Shown here piece by piece: positions 36,211 to 43,673 of a stretch of 43,673 nucleotides of DNA (position 1 is the stretch's first letter; every line of letters starts with the position of its first letter). Position numbers and translations under genes: made by a program. Source of the DNA: Flavobacterium sp. (GTDB lineage: Bacteria; Bacteroidota; Bacteroidia; Flavobacteriales; Flavobacteriaceae). The notes under the pieces were generated by a model. That model did no database searches and was not told the DNA's origin. It saw only the letters and a list, made by a program, of their open reading frames with translations. Location of the stretch: positions 1 through 43,673 of the forward strand of contig JAIXHM010000002.1 in assembly GCA_030145825.1 (NCBI GenBank), written 5' to 3'.

Positions 36211-36897
36211 TTAAGGTGTAGTTGAACTTACTTGTAAAACTTTGCCGTTGTAATACTTATTTCCGTTTAAACTAAAATCGAAAATATAATTTGCCATTTC
36301 TTTTGCCGATAAAGGTGCTTCATAACCTGGAAAAGCTTCTTGAAGCATTTCTGTATTAACAGAACCTAAAGCTAAGACATTAAATGAAATTCCGCTTTCT
36401 TTGTATTCTTCGGCCAAAAGTTCTGACAATGTAATTACAGCTCCTTTACTCGATGAGTAAGCTGCTAAACCAGGAAACTTCATACTTCCTTGAACTCCGC
36501 CCATTGAACTTACGGTAACCACATGACTTCCTTTTTTCATAAATGGAATACAGATTCGAGTTAATTCAGCAACAGCAAAAACATTTACTTTGTAAACTTT
36601 TTCAAAATCGCTAGTGGTTAATTGTTCAAATGGTTTATTGACTAACAATCCAGCATTGTTTATTAATACATCGACTTTATTGCTCCAAGAATCTTTTACA
36701 AACTTTTCAACTTGTTCCATTTCATTTTCATCAGAAATATCTATAGACAAACAAGTTATATTTGAATGCTCCATTAAGCTTTTTGGCATTTTACGGGAAA
36801 TTGCCAATACTTGATGTCCAGCATCGGCAAATTGTAAAGCTAATTCGAAACCTATACCTCTTGAAGTTCCTGTAATAATAATGTTTTTATTTTCCAT
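36211..36897 (-). CDS. Short-chain dehydrogenase/reductase (SDR)
   Basis: The 228-residue protein has the classical SDR cofactor loop IIITGTSRGIGFELALQFAD, the NNAG motif (VLINNAGLLVN) and the catalytic YxxxK in AAYSSSKGAV, with Ser in VTVSSMGG. The Arg after the Gly-rich loop (ISRKMPK) suggests NADP(H) preference. The substrate is unknown. Its start overlaps the end of the M28 peptidase by 11 bases, so translation is probably coupled. A 74-base gap with AAAAGG/CCTTTT-type repeats follows before the SprT-like gene. Confidence 0.92.
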   Translation of the reverse strand: MENKNIIITGTSRGIGFELALQFADAGHQVLAISRKMPKSLMEHSNITCLSIDISDENEMEQVEKFVKDSWSNKVDVLINNAGLLVNKPFEQLTTSDFEKVYKVNVFAVAELTRICIPFMKKGSHVVTVSSMGGVQGSMKFPGLAAYSSSKGAVITLSELLAEEYKESGISFNVLALGSVNTEMLQEAFPGYEAPLSAKEMANYIFDFSLNGNKYYNGKVLQVSSTTP

Positions 36898-37855
36898 TTA
36901 GTTCAATCTCTTTAGTTGGTGCATTCATCATTTGTTCTAAAACTGGGATCATTTTATTAACCACTTTTGCCATATGCTCAGGTTTCGTTAATTCAAATTC
37001 ATCATCTGGTTGATGATAAAATTCAAAATTTTCAAAATCGAATGTTGATACCGTTTGAGCCGGCACATTAAATTCTGTATAAAATGGATAATTATCTGAC
37101 GCTCTAAATAATTGATATTGGGTTTGCATTGGAATATATCCAACTAAATTTTCTCCTGCAATCTCATTTATTTTCGAAGCCATGTTACTTTTTCCGAATC
37201 CTGTAATATACATTAACATATCTGTTCTTTTCATTGGTACACCAATCATTTCAAAATTGAACATGAAATACAAATCCATTTTTTCATCATGAAGCTTTTT
37301 TGCCAAATGTTTTGAACCTAGCAAACCTTTTTCTTCAGCTGAAAAGAAAACAAACAGTAAACTTCTTTTATTGCCTTTATTCTTTCCAAAATACTTAATC
37401 AATTCAGTAACTGCAGTAGACCCAGAAGCATTATCATTTGCTCCATTTCCTATATCATCGCCATTAACAGCTTTAATTCTTCCAATATGATCGTAATGCG
37501 CACCAATGATTACAAATTCATTTTTCAATTTTGAATCGTTTCCTTCTAAATATCCTACAATATTATAAGCGGGTTTGTCAAAATTTGAAAGTGTATCGCG
37601 ATAAGTTTTAAAATAGGGTTTTAAACTATTTTCTTTCATTAATTTTTCAAGAAAAACAGCCGCTTTTTCTATTCCTTCACTCCCGGTATCTCTTCCTTCT
37701 AATTCATCCGATGCTAGATAAGATAATGTTTTAGCCACACTTTCAGAAGTTGAAAAATTAGTTAGAGTAATTCCTTGATTATTATTAGCTGCTTGTTGTG
37801 TTGGCTTACACGAATAAAGTACAAGCAGTAATAAAGCATATTGAAATAATTTCAT
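36887..37855 (-). CDS. M28 family metallopeptidase lipoprotein
   Basis: The 322-residue protein starts with a lipoprotein signal (MKLFQYALLLLVLYSC; Cys16). The M28 zinc ligands appear in order: GAHYDHIG, GANDNASGSTAV, FFSAEEKGLLGS, FNFEMIG and FYHQPDDEF. M28 enzymes are aminopeptidases. The lipid anchor places it in the cell envelope, probably the outer membrane. It is the first gene of a likely operon of five (M28, SDR, SprT-like, manC, DUF389), starting 22 bases after the pdh terminator. Confidence 0.93.
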   Translation of the reverse strand: MKLFQYALLLLVLYSCKPTQQAANNNQGITLTNFSTSESVAKTLSYLASDELEGRDTGSEGIEKAAVFLEKLMKENSLKPYFKTYRDTLSNFDKPAYNIVGYLEGNDSKLKNEFVIIGAHYDHIGRIKAVNGDDIGNGANDNASGSTAVTELIKYFGKNKGNKRSLLFVFFSAEEKGLLGSKHLAKKLHDEKMDLYFMFNFEMIGVPMKRTDMLMYITGFGKSNMASKINEIAGENLVGYIPMQTQYQLFRASDNYPFYTEFNVPAQTVSTFDFENFEFYHQPDDEFELTKPEHMAKVVNKMIPVLEQMMNAPTKEIELNGK

Positions 37856-37876
37856 TTGAATGTATTTTTGTAAAAA

Positions 37877-37904
37877 TAAAAAAATCCCAACAATTGTTGG
37901 GATT
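37877..37904 (-). terminator. Terminator after pdhC
   Basis: AATCCCAACAA and TTGTTGGGATT form a perfect 22-bp palindrome (37883-37904), followed by a T run on the minus strand. It lies 24 bases beyond the pdhC stop. Confidence 0.88.
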
Positions 37905-37927
37905 CTCTATATAAATATTAACTTTTA

Positions 37928-39550
37928 TTATGCTAACATAGTTACTGGATTTTCCATAAACGCTTTTAACGTTTGTAAGAATTGAGCCCCAGTTGCACCA
38001 TCAATAGTTCTGTGATCACATGCTAATGTAACTGTCATTGTGTTACCTACTACAATTTGACCATTTTTAACTACTGGTTTTTCAATAATAGCCCCAACAG
38101 ATAAGATTGCAGAATTTGGTTGGTTAATGATTGAAGTAAACGATTGAATTCCAAACATTCCTAAATTAGAAATTGTAAACGTACTTCCTTCCATTTCAGC
38201 CGGTTGAATTTTCTTAGCTTTAGCTCTAATAGCCATATCTTTTACATTAGCACCAATTTGAGACAAGCTCATTTGGTCTGTAAATTTTAACACTGGTACA
38301 ACAAGTCCATCTTCAACTGCAACTGCAACACCAATATTCACGTGATGATTTAATACCATTGCATCTTCTCTCCATTGTGAATTTACTTGTGGATGTTTTT
38401 TTAATGCCATTGCACAAGCTTTAATTACCATATCATTGAATGATACTTTAATATCTGGCAAAGAATTAATCATTCCACGAGAAGCAATTGCATTATCCAT
38501 ATCTAACTCAATAGTTAAATAATAATGTGGTGCTGTAAATTTAGATTCTACTAAACGACGCGCAATAGTTTTACGCATTTGAGAATTTTTAACTTCCTCT
38601 TGGAAAACCTCACCTGCAGGAACAAATGGTTTAACCGCAGCAACTGCTTGAGATGCTTCTGCAACCGCTTGAGCTGGAGTTGAAGTCGACGATGGAGTAA
38701 AGTTCTCCACATCACTTTTTACGATTCTACCATTTTCACCACTTCCTTTTACTTGAGAAAGGTTAATTCCTTTTTCTTCAGCAATTTTCTTAGCTAAAGG
38801 AGAAGCAAAAATTCTTCCTCCAGTATTTGTATTTTGAGATGTCTCGACTCCGCTCGACATGACAGTTGATGGAGTATCTGATTTAACTTCTTCATTTTTA
38901 ACTTCTTCTGTAGAACCACCAGCCGTAAAATTAGCAACTACTCCAGAAACATCAGTTCCTGCAGGTCCTAAAACAGCTAAAATAGTATCTACTGGAGCAG
39001 AACCTCCTTCTTCAACACCAATGTACAATAATGTACCTGCGTTGAAAGATTCAAATTCCATTGTAGCTTTATCAGTTTCAATCTCTGCTAAAATATCTCC
39101 CTCTTTAACTGCATCACCAACTTTCTTTAACCAAGTTGCAACAGTACCGGTTGTCATTGTATCACTTAATCGTGGCATAGTAACAACTTTAATACCCTCA
39201 GGCATTTTGAATTCAGAAGTAGCAGTGGCTTTAGACTCTTCTTTAACTTCAGCTTTTGGTTCTTCAGTTGGAGCAGAAGCTCCTCCACTCAATAAAGCAG
39301 AAATATCTTCTCCTTCGTTACCAATAATTGCTAAAAGTGAATCTACTGGTGCAGATTCGCCTTCTTGGATACCAATATGCAACAATGTTCCAGCATTGAA
39401 AGATTCAAACTCCATTGTAGCTTTATCAGTTTCAATCTCTGCTAAAATATCTCCTTCTTTAATTTTATCTCCTACTTTTTTAAGCCATGCTGCCACGGTA
39501 CCTTCTGTCATGGTATCGCTTAAACGGGGCATTGTAATAACTGTAGCCAT
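37928..39550 (-). CDS. pdhC: Pyruvate dehydrogenase E2, dihydrolipoyl acetyltransferase
   Basis: The 540-residue E2 subunit has two lipoyl domains (about 1-80 and 122-200), each with the lipoylated Lys in IETDKATMEFESFNAGTLL. A peripheral-subunit-binding domain follows (about 246-285, RIFASPLAKKIAEEKGINLS), and then the catalytic domain (about 310-540) with the active site LACDHRTIDGA. It transfers acetyl groups to CoA. The linker after the second lipoyl domain contains VMSSGVETSQN (230-240), encoded by a dispersed-repeat unit. The two lipoyl domains share a 65-bp block that differs at 2 positions. pdhA ends 5 bases upstream. Confidence 0.96.
   Translation of the reverse strand: MATVITMPRLSDTMTEGTVAAWLKKVGDKIKEGDILAEIETDKATMEFESFNAGTLLHIGIQEGESAPVDSLLAIIGNEGEDISALLSGGASAPTEEPKAEVKEESKATATSEFKMPEGIKVVTMPRLSDTMTTGTVATWLKKVGDAVKEGDILAEIETDKATMEFESFNAGTLLYIGVEEGGSAPVDTILAVLGPAGTDVSGVVANFTAGGSTEEVKNEEVKSDTPSTVMSSGVETSQNTNTGGRIFASPLAKKIAEEKGINLSQVKGSGENGRIVKSDVENFTPSSTSTPAQAVAEASQAVAAVKPFVPAGEVFQEEVKNSQMRKTIARRLVESKFTAPHYYLTIELDMDNAIASRGMINSLPDIKVSFNDMVIKACAMALKKHPQVNSQWREDAMVLNHHVNIGVAVAVEDGLVVPVLKFTDQMSLSQIGANVKDMAIRAKAKKIQPAEMEGSTFTISNLGMFGIQSFTSIINQPNSAILSVGAIIEKPVVKNGQIVVGNTMTVTLACDHRTIDGATGAQFLQTLKAFMENPVTMLA
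38832..38863 (-). repeat. Dispersed-repeat unit embedded in the pdhC coding sequence
   Basis: On the minus strand this begins GTCATGTCGAGCGGAGTC and ends GAGACATCTCAAAA. This is the form of short repeats that usually lie between genes in Flavobacteria. Here it is translated in frame as residues 230-240 of the E2 linker. Recognition of the family is from memory; copy number in this genome is unknown. Confidence 0.65.
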
Positions 39551-39555
39551 ATTGC

Positions 39556-40554
39556 TTATAATTTATGAGGTAAAAATGGATAATTCTCTTGTTCGTATAC
39601 TACGTCATACATTACACTTAAATCTGGATATGGAGATTCTTCAGCAAATTGCTCACATTCAGCAACTAAATCAGAAACTCTTTGATCCATAGCTTCAATT
39701 TCAGCTTCAGTAGCGTAATTATTTTCTTTAATGATATCTAAAACCTGCGTTATAGGGTCAATTTTTTTGTATTCTTCTACCTCTTCTTTGGTTCTATAAT
39801 GTTGCGCATCAGACATTGAGTGACCTCTATAACGGTATGTTTTCATCTCTAGGAAAGTTGGACCGTCTCCACGACGTGCTCTTTCAATAGCTTCATGCAT
39901 TGCTTCAGCAACTTTGATAGGATTCATACCATCAACTGGTCCACATGGCATTTCATAACCTAGACCTAGTTTCCAAATATCTGTATGGTTTGCAGTTCTT
40001 TCTACTGAAGTTCCCATTGCATAACCATTATTTTCAACGATAAAAACCACTGGTAATTTCCAGTTCATCGCCATATTGAAAGCTTCGTGTAAAGAACCTT
40101 GTCGTGCAGCACCATCACCAAAATAAGTTAAAGTAACTCCACCTGTTTCAAAATATTTATCAGCAAAAGCAATACCTGCTCCTAAAGGAATTTGACCACC
40201 AACGATACCGTGTCCACCATAAAATCCTTTTTCTTTAGAAAAAATATGCATAGAACCACCTAATCCTTGAGAAGTACCAGTTGCTTTACCTAAAAGCTCT
40301 GCCATTACTCTACGCGGATCTACACCCATACCAATTGGCTGTACGTGATTACGATAAGCAGTAATCATTTTATCTTTAGACAAATCCATAGCGTGTAAGG
40401 CACCCGCTAGAACAGCTTCTTGTCCATTATATAAATGAAGAAATCCTCTAACTTTTTGTTGGATATATAATGCAGCCAACTTGTCCTCGAATTTTCTCCA
40501 AAACTGCATTTCTTCATACCACTTTAGGTATACTTCTTTTGTGATTGGTTTCAT
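39556..40554 (-). CDS. pdhA: Pyruvate dehydrogenase E1 alpha subunit
   Basis: The 332-residue subunit has the thiamine diphosphate motif GDGAARQGSLHEAFNMAMNW ending in FIVENN. Before it are GQEAVLAGALHAM, AYRNHVQPIGMG, MHIFSKEKGFYGGHGIVGGQ, and later TYRYRGHSMSDAQHYRTKEE with the conserved phosphorylation-loop region. It carries out pyruvate decarboxylation with the E1 beta subunit, which is not in this window. pdhC follows after 5 bases. Upstream are a TATTTTTG box at 40605-40612 and the cdd terminator. Confidence 0.97.
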   Translation of the reverse strand: MKPITKEVYLKWYEEMQFWRKFEDKLAALYIQQKVRGFLHLYNGQEAVLAGALHAMDLSKDKMITAYRNHVQPIGMGVDPRRVMAELLGKATGTSQGLGGSMHIFSKEKGFYGGHGIVGGQIPLGAGIAFADKYFETGGVTLTYFGDGAARQGSLHEAFNMAMNWKLPVVFIVENNGYAMGTSVERTANHTDIWKLGLGYEMPCGPVDGMNPIKVAEAMHEAIERARRGDGPTFLEMKTYRYRGHSMSDAQHYRTKEEVEEYKKIDPITQVLDIIKENNYATEAEIEAMDQRVSDLVAECEQFAEESPYPDLSVMYDVVYEQENYPFLPHKL

Positions 40555-40604
40555 GTTTAGTTTGTTTTTTAAAAAAATTTTTTTTGCAAAAAATTTATAA
40601 TTAG

Positions 40605-40612
40605 CAAAAATA
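40605..40612 (-). promoter_or_regulatory. -7 promoter box for pdhA-pdhC
   Basis: TATTTTTG on the minus strand, 50 bases before the pdhA start and just after the cdd terminator. No clear upstream TTG is visible. Confidence 0.45.
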
Positions 40613-40620
40613 CTACTTCA

Positions 40621-40654
40621 AAAAATATTGAAAAAATTAATCTTCAATATTTTT
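40621..40654 (-). terminator. Terminator after cdd
   Basis: AAAAATATTGAA and TTCAATATTTTT form a 12-bp AT-rich stem with a 10-base loop, followed by further T residues on the minus strand, 42 bases past the cdd stop. Confidence 0.6.
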
Positions 40655-40696
40655 CCTGCTTTTTGTTAATTTTTATCAATTTTATCAACGAAATCG

Positions 40697-41179
40697 TTAT
40701 AGATAATTCTTGTCGAACAGTAACGGCAATAAATTCCTCAATGAATCACTCTTATATACCTCTCCTGTGCCTCCCATAAAATAAATTTCTATTGGAGTTT
40801 CTTGTTTAATTTCATACTCTGCGATAGATTGCCTGCAAGCTCCACAAGGTGGAATTGGTTTTGCTAATAATTGATCTTCAGGTGAGGCAGAAATAAACAA
40901 TTTTTTAAATCCAACATTTGGATAATTTGCACCTGCGTAAAAAATCGTAACACGCTCTGCACATAAACCTGAGGGATAAGCTGCATTTTCTTGATTTGAA
41001 CCTACCACAACTTCATTATTTTCTAGTAATAAAGCAGCCCCTACCTTAAATTTTGAGTAAGGTGCATAAGCTTGTTCTCTTGCCGAAATGGCTTTTTTCA
41101 TTAATTCTTTTTCAACCTCATTAAGTTCATCAATAGAACTATAAACGGTAAAATTTGCATTAACAGAAATTTGCTTCAT
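40697..41179 (-). CDS. cdd: Cytidine deaminase
   Basis: The 160-residue protein has both zinc motifs of cytidine deaminases: CAERVTIFYAG (C-x-E) and PPCGACRQSIAEYE (PCGAC), after the helix SAREQAYAPYSKFKVGAALL. It deaminates cytidine and deoxycytidine for pyrimidine salvage. The frame is open 7 codons upstream from a TTG at 41200, but that part lies within the porV terminator hairpin. MKQISVNANFTVYSS at 41179 is therefore taken as the start. Confidence 0.96.
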   Translation of the reverse strand: MKQISVNANFTVYSSIDELNEVEKELMKKAISAREQAYAPYSKFKVGAALLLENNEVVVGSNQENAAYPSGLCAERVTIFYAGANYPNVGFKKLFISASPEDQLLAKPIPPCGACRQSIAEYEIKQETPIEIYFMGGTGEVYKSDSLRNLLPLLFDKNYL

Positions 41180-41187
41180 ATTTAAGG

Positions 41188-41219
41188 AAAAAAAATCCAA
41201 ATTCTAAAGAATTTGGATT
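41188..41219 (-). terminator. Terminator after porV
   Basis: On the minus strand AATCCAAATTC, loop TTTA and GAATTTGGATT form a perfect 11-bp stem followed by a T run, 19 bases beyond the porV stop. cdd begins within 10 bases, so its transcription is partly insulated from porV. Confidence 0.85.
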
Positions 41220-41238
41220 CAGTTAAAGTTATACTTTT

Positions 41239-42450
41239 TTATAATTCATCGTAATCATCACCAAAGTTAAATGTAAGAGAAAAACGCAATGTGTTTTCCA
41301 ATGGATTTCTAACTTTCGATGCAGAGAACAAATAAGAAACATCTACTTTTACAATATTATATTTAAATCCTGCTCCTAAAGTAAAAAATTTACGAGCTCC
41401 TTTTTGTTCGCTTTCATGAAAATAACCCGTTCTTAATGCAAATGAATCTTGGTACCAATATTCTGCTCCTAAAGCCCATGTTACTTCTTTTAATTCTTCT
41501 GAAAAACCTCCTGGAGCATCGCCAAATGAATTAAACATTCCACTTACCCAACCTGTTTTTCTGTAATCTATAACAGCTTGACCGTAAGCAAGAGTTGCCG
41601 CATCTTCTTCAGCTTGATCTATTTGTCCATTCTCATTACTATCTACCGGCTGAACTTTGGCCGGTGGTGTTGGCACCATAAGTTTGGTAACTTCTCCTGT
41701 TACACAAACTTTATTATATTCATCTAAAATAAAATCAAAACCAGCGCCTAAACGTAAATTAGCAGGCAAAAAGTTTGCGTTTTCATCTAATTTATCTTTA
41801 TTGTAGTTGATTTTTGGCCCCATGTTTTGCAGATTAATACCTGCTCTCCAACGACCATTAAAATCGCTGTATGCAATTTCCTCAGATTGATAATATGCCG
41901 CCACATCTACAGCAAAACTTGATGCCGCAGAGGCGTCATTTGTTCCGTCGTTAATTTGCAAATTAGAACGTATATATCGAGCACCTACTCCCATTGAAAA
42001 TTGATCACTTAATTTTAGTGAATATGAACCATCAACTGCAAATTCATTTGGATTTACATTCGTAGTTGGATTTCCATTAGAATCAGTTAATTGAATATCT
42101 CCTAAACCAAAATATCTAAAACCCGCTGCAAAAGCACTTCGTTCATTTAATCTATTATAATAAGTTAACTGTGCCAATTTAATGTCATTTGCAATTGATG
42201 CCAAATATGGGGTATAACTTACAGAAAAACCTTGTTCTTTTAAAGAGAATGCATATTTAGCAGGATTGTATTGTTGAGAAAAAGCATCGGCAGATGTTGC
42301 TACTCCCATATCTCCCATACCTGCTGAACGAGCATCGGCAGCAATTAATAAGAACGGCACACCAGTAGTTACTACTCTTCTATCTGCATCTTGAGCTTTT
42401 AACAACTGAACTGAAACAATTAGAGTTAAAAAAAACGCTATTTTTTTCAT
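41239..42450 (-). CDS. porV: Type IX secretion outer-membrane protein PorV (LptO)
   Basis: The 403-residue protein has a signal peptide (MKKIAFFLTLIVSVQLLKAQ) and the PorV opening VPFLLIAADARSAGMGDMGV, then SQQYNPAKYAFSL. The rest is a 14-strand FadL-type barrel pattern ending in a typical outer-membrane C-terminus (LRFSLTFNFGDDYDEL). In T9SS, PorV works with PorU to carry cargo bearing C-terminal domains to the attachment complex. It directly follows porU, with 37 bases between, and has its own promoter inside the porU end. Confidence 0.96.
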   Translation of the reverse strand: MKKIAFFLTLIVSVQLLKAQDADRRVVTTGVPFLLIAADARSAGMGDMGVATSADAFSQQYNPAKYAFSLKEQGFSVSYTPYLASIANDIKLAQLTYYNRLNERSAFAAGFRYFGLGDIQLTDSNGNPTTNVNPNEFAVDGSYSLKLSDQFSMGVGARYIRSNLQINDGTNDASAASSFAVDVAAYYQSEEIAYSDFNGRWRAGINLQNMGPKINYNKDKLDENANFLPANLRLGAGFDFILDEYNKVCVTGEVTKLMVPTPPAKVQPVDSNENGQIDQAEEDAATLAYGQAVIDYRKTGWVSGMFNSFGDAPGGFSEELKEVTWALGAEYWYQDSFALRTGYFHESEQKGARKFFTLGAGFKYNIVKVDVSYLFSASKVRNPLENTLRFSLTFNFGDDYDEL

Positions 42451-42471
42451 TATAAAAAATTATTAAGTTGA

Positions 42472-42501
42472 CAAATATACTATTTTATTATAGGATTACA
42501 A
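42472..42501 (-). promoter_or_regulatory. porV promoter, overlapping the 3' end of porU
   Basis: On the minus strand TTG (plus 42499-42501), a 19-base spacer and TATATTTG (plus 42472-42479) match the consensus. It lies 21 bases before the porV start. Confidence 0.6.
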
Positions 42502-43673
42502 GTTTCTCATGTTTTTCTACTTTTTTACCTGTTAATGTAGAACGAACTGTTAATTTATAGACATAAACACCTTTACCTATTCTATCTCCAAAATCATCTC
42601 GACCATCCCAAGTTACTTCACGCGATAGAAAACCTTCAGTGGTTATTTGTTGATTTATAGTTTTTACTACTTTACCTGTTATTGTAAAAATTTGAACTTG
42701 AACATCAAGCGGTTCAAACGGCATATTATGAGTGAACCAAAATTCTGTATAAGTAGAAAAAGGATTAGGATAATTTAAAACTTTATCAATTCTTAATCCA
42801 TCGTTTGAACAAACAGCATTAAACTGAATTTCCAATGTGATTAAATTATTATAAACATCCCAAGCTTTAAACAAAATGGTATGTATTCCTGGCTCTAAAT
42901 CTCGTAATGGAAAACGAACATAGCCTCGAGTAAAATCATCTAATTCTGTTTCGTAATAATCGTTTAGTATGTAAGGATTTGTTTCGTCTCCATCTAAAAT
43001 TGCCACAATATCGTGTCCAATTCCACTTGCTGTATTAATTCCACTTTCATCGAATAAATGTGCTAATAATATTGGAGAACAATTTGTAACACCACCACTT
43101 ACAAAACTTTCATCATTCATATACAATTGAACCGTTGGTGGTGTATTATCTACTGGAGCATTCGTATTCACTCCGCCCACTTGAATATCTAAATTATATC
43201 CTGTTTGATCTTCTAATAAAGGTGAATTGCGTTTTGCATAAAAACTAACCTTACCATTTCCGACAGGGATTCTAATATCTTGAGGTACAATAAAGTTAAA
43301 TTCAAAATTACCGTTTGTAACCGAAGCATTACCTCTAACAACTGTTTCTCCTAAAGTTACAAAATTCATAATGATTACTTGCCCTGAACCATTAGTAGCC
43401 CCGTTGTTACCTAATGTAGATCGATTAATGTCTTTATCAAAAACTTGAATTGCAACATCTCCATTGTAATTAGAAATTAAAACATCGTTTTCATCTACAA
43501 TTTGTCCTTCGATTTTCATTGGTTGTAACGCTTGAAATACTGGCATAACTTGATTTACCGGAACATCGTTAACTTCAGTTAGAACAACTTTAGGTTTTGG
43601 AATAGCTAAATGCAATGCAGGATCGCCAATATAAGCTACTACTCTTCTATCTGAAGATGGCGTTAATAATTTT
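42488..43673 (-). CDS. porU: Type IX secretion sortase PorU, C-terminal part
   Basis: This is the last 395 codons; the gene continues past the right edge. The visible part starts KLLTPSSDRRVVAYIGDPAL, just after the gingipain-like C25 peptidase domain. It continues with beta-sandwich regions (IEGQIVDENDVLISNYNGDV) and ends in a C-terminal domain with VLNYPNPFSTYTEFWFTH and GKGVYVYKLTVRS. PorU removes the sorting domain of T9SS cargo and links some of it to the surface. The catalytic Cys and His lie outside the window. porV follows, as is usual in Flavobacterium. Confidence 0.93.
   Translation of the reverse strand, partial: KLLTPSSDRRVVAYIGDPALHLAIPKPKVVLTEVNDVPVNQVMPVFQALQPMKIEGQIVDENDVLISNYNGDVAIQVFDKDINRSTLGNNGATNGSGQVIIMNFVTLGETVVRGNASVTNGNFEFNFIVPQDIRIPVGNGKVSFYAKRNSPLLEDQTGYNLDIQVGGVNTNAPVDNTPPTVQLYMNDESFVSGGVTNCSPILLAHLFDESGINTASGIGHDIVAILDGDETNPYILNDYYETELDDFTRGYVRFPLRDLEPGIHTILFKAWDVYNNLITLEIQFNAVCSNDGLRIDKVLNYPNPFSTYTEFWFTHNMPFEPLDVQVQIFTITGKVVKTINQQITTEGFLSREVTWDGRDDFGDRIGKGVYVYKLTVRSTLTGKKVEKHEKLVIL

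Noticed and set aside
38859..39692. Long open frame antisense to pdhC and the end of pdhA (about 277 codons)
   Set aside because: It is a mirror of the biased codon use and repeated lipoyl domains on the other strand. It has no promoter, no recognisable product and overlaps two certain genes.

Overview
The window is about 43.7 kb of AT-rich bacterial chromosome from a member of the Flavobacteriaceae, most likely Flavobacterium or a close relative. The grounds are the type IX secretion/gliding genes at both ends (gldK, porU, porV), a secreted protein with a type IX C-terminal sorting domain, Bacteroidetes-type promoters (TAnnTTTG, often with an upstream TTG), weak or absent Shine-Dalgarno sites, and flavobacterial short dispersed repeats. 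No tRNA, rRNA, CRISPR array, insertion sequence or prophage was seen. No gap between genes exceeds 300 bases.

Layout. 1-4.1 kb (minus): start of gldK, a ureohydrolase-fold protein that has lost metal ligands, and topA. 4.2-8.6 kb (plus): miaB, a sigma-54 activator without receiver domain, lptE, a TPR-like protein and secG, ending in a strong terminator. 8.7-10.7 kb: groES-groEL behind an inverted repeat with a sigma-54-like box. 10.8-13.0 kb (minus): an S46 dipeptidyl-peptidase gene broken by one in-frame stop. 13.1-15.4 kb (minus): obg and a fused hypoxanthine phosphoribosyltransferase-adenylate kinase. 15.4-20.2 kb (plus): a HEAT-like protein, purK, a small membrane protein, purE and an M3 peptidase. 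20.4-22.6 kb (plus): a secreted beta-helix protein coupled to a repeat protein with a sorting domain. 22.6-28.2 kb: a UbiA-like membrane protein (minus), then gcvP, truncated haemoglobin and a KAS III-like enzyme (plus). 28.2-31.4 kb: a Wzx-type flippase and two family 2 glycosyltransferases. 31.5-33.1 kb (plus): mlaE-mlaF. 33.1-37.9 kb (minus): a likely five-gene operon (M28 peptidase, SDR, SprT-like, manC, DUF389). 37.9-43.7 kb (minus): porU-porV-cdd-pdhA-pdhC.

Most genes are core housekeeping: purine synthesis and salvage (purK, purE, hpt-adk), central carbon and C1 metabolism (PDH, GcvP), protein folding and export (groESL, secG), and outer-membrane biogenesis (lptE, mlaEF, T9SS). The two-gene secreted pair at 20.4-22.6 kb could use the secretion route to which gldK and porUV belong.

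The most unusual signals are a dispersed repeat read in frame inside the pdhC linker, a palindromic repeat after gcvP that can fold as a three-way junction, the nonsense mutation in the S46 peptidase, the hpt-adk fusion, the ureohydrolase-like protein beside gldK, and four repeats of exactly 76 residues in a T9SS-type protein. No single clearly new multi-gene system is evident.
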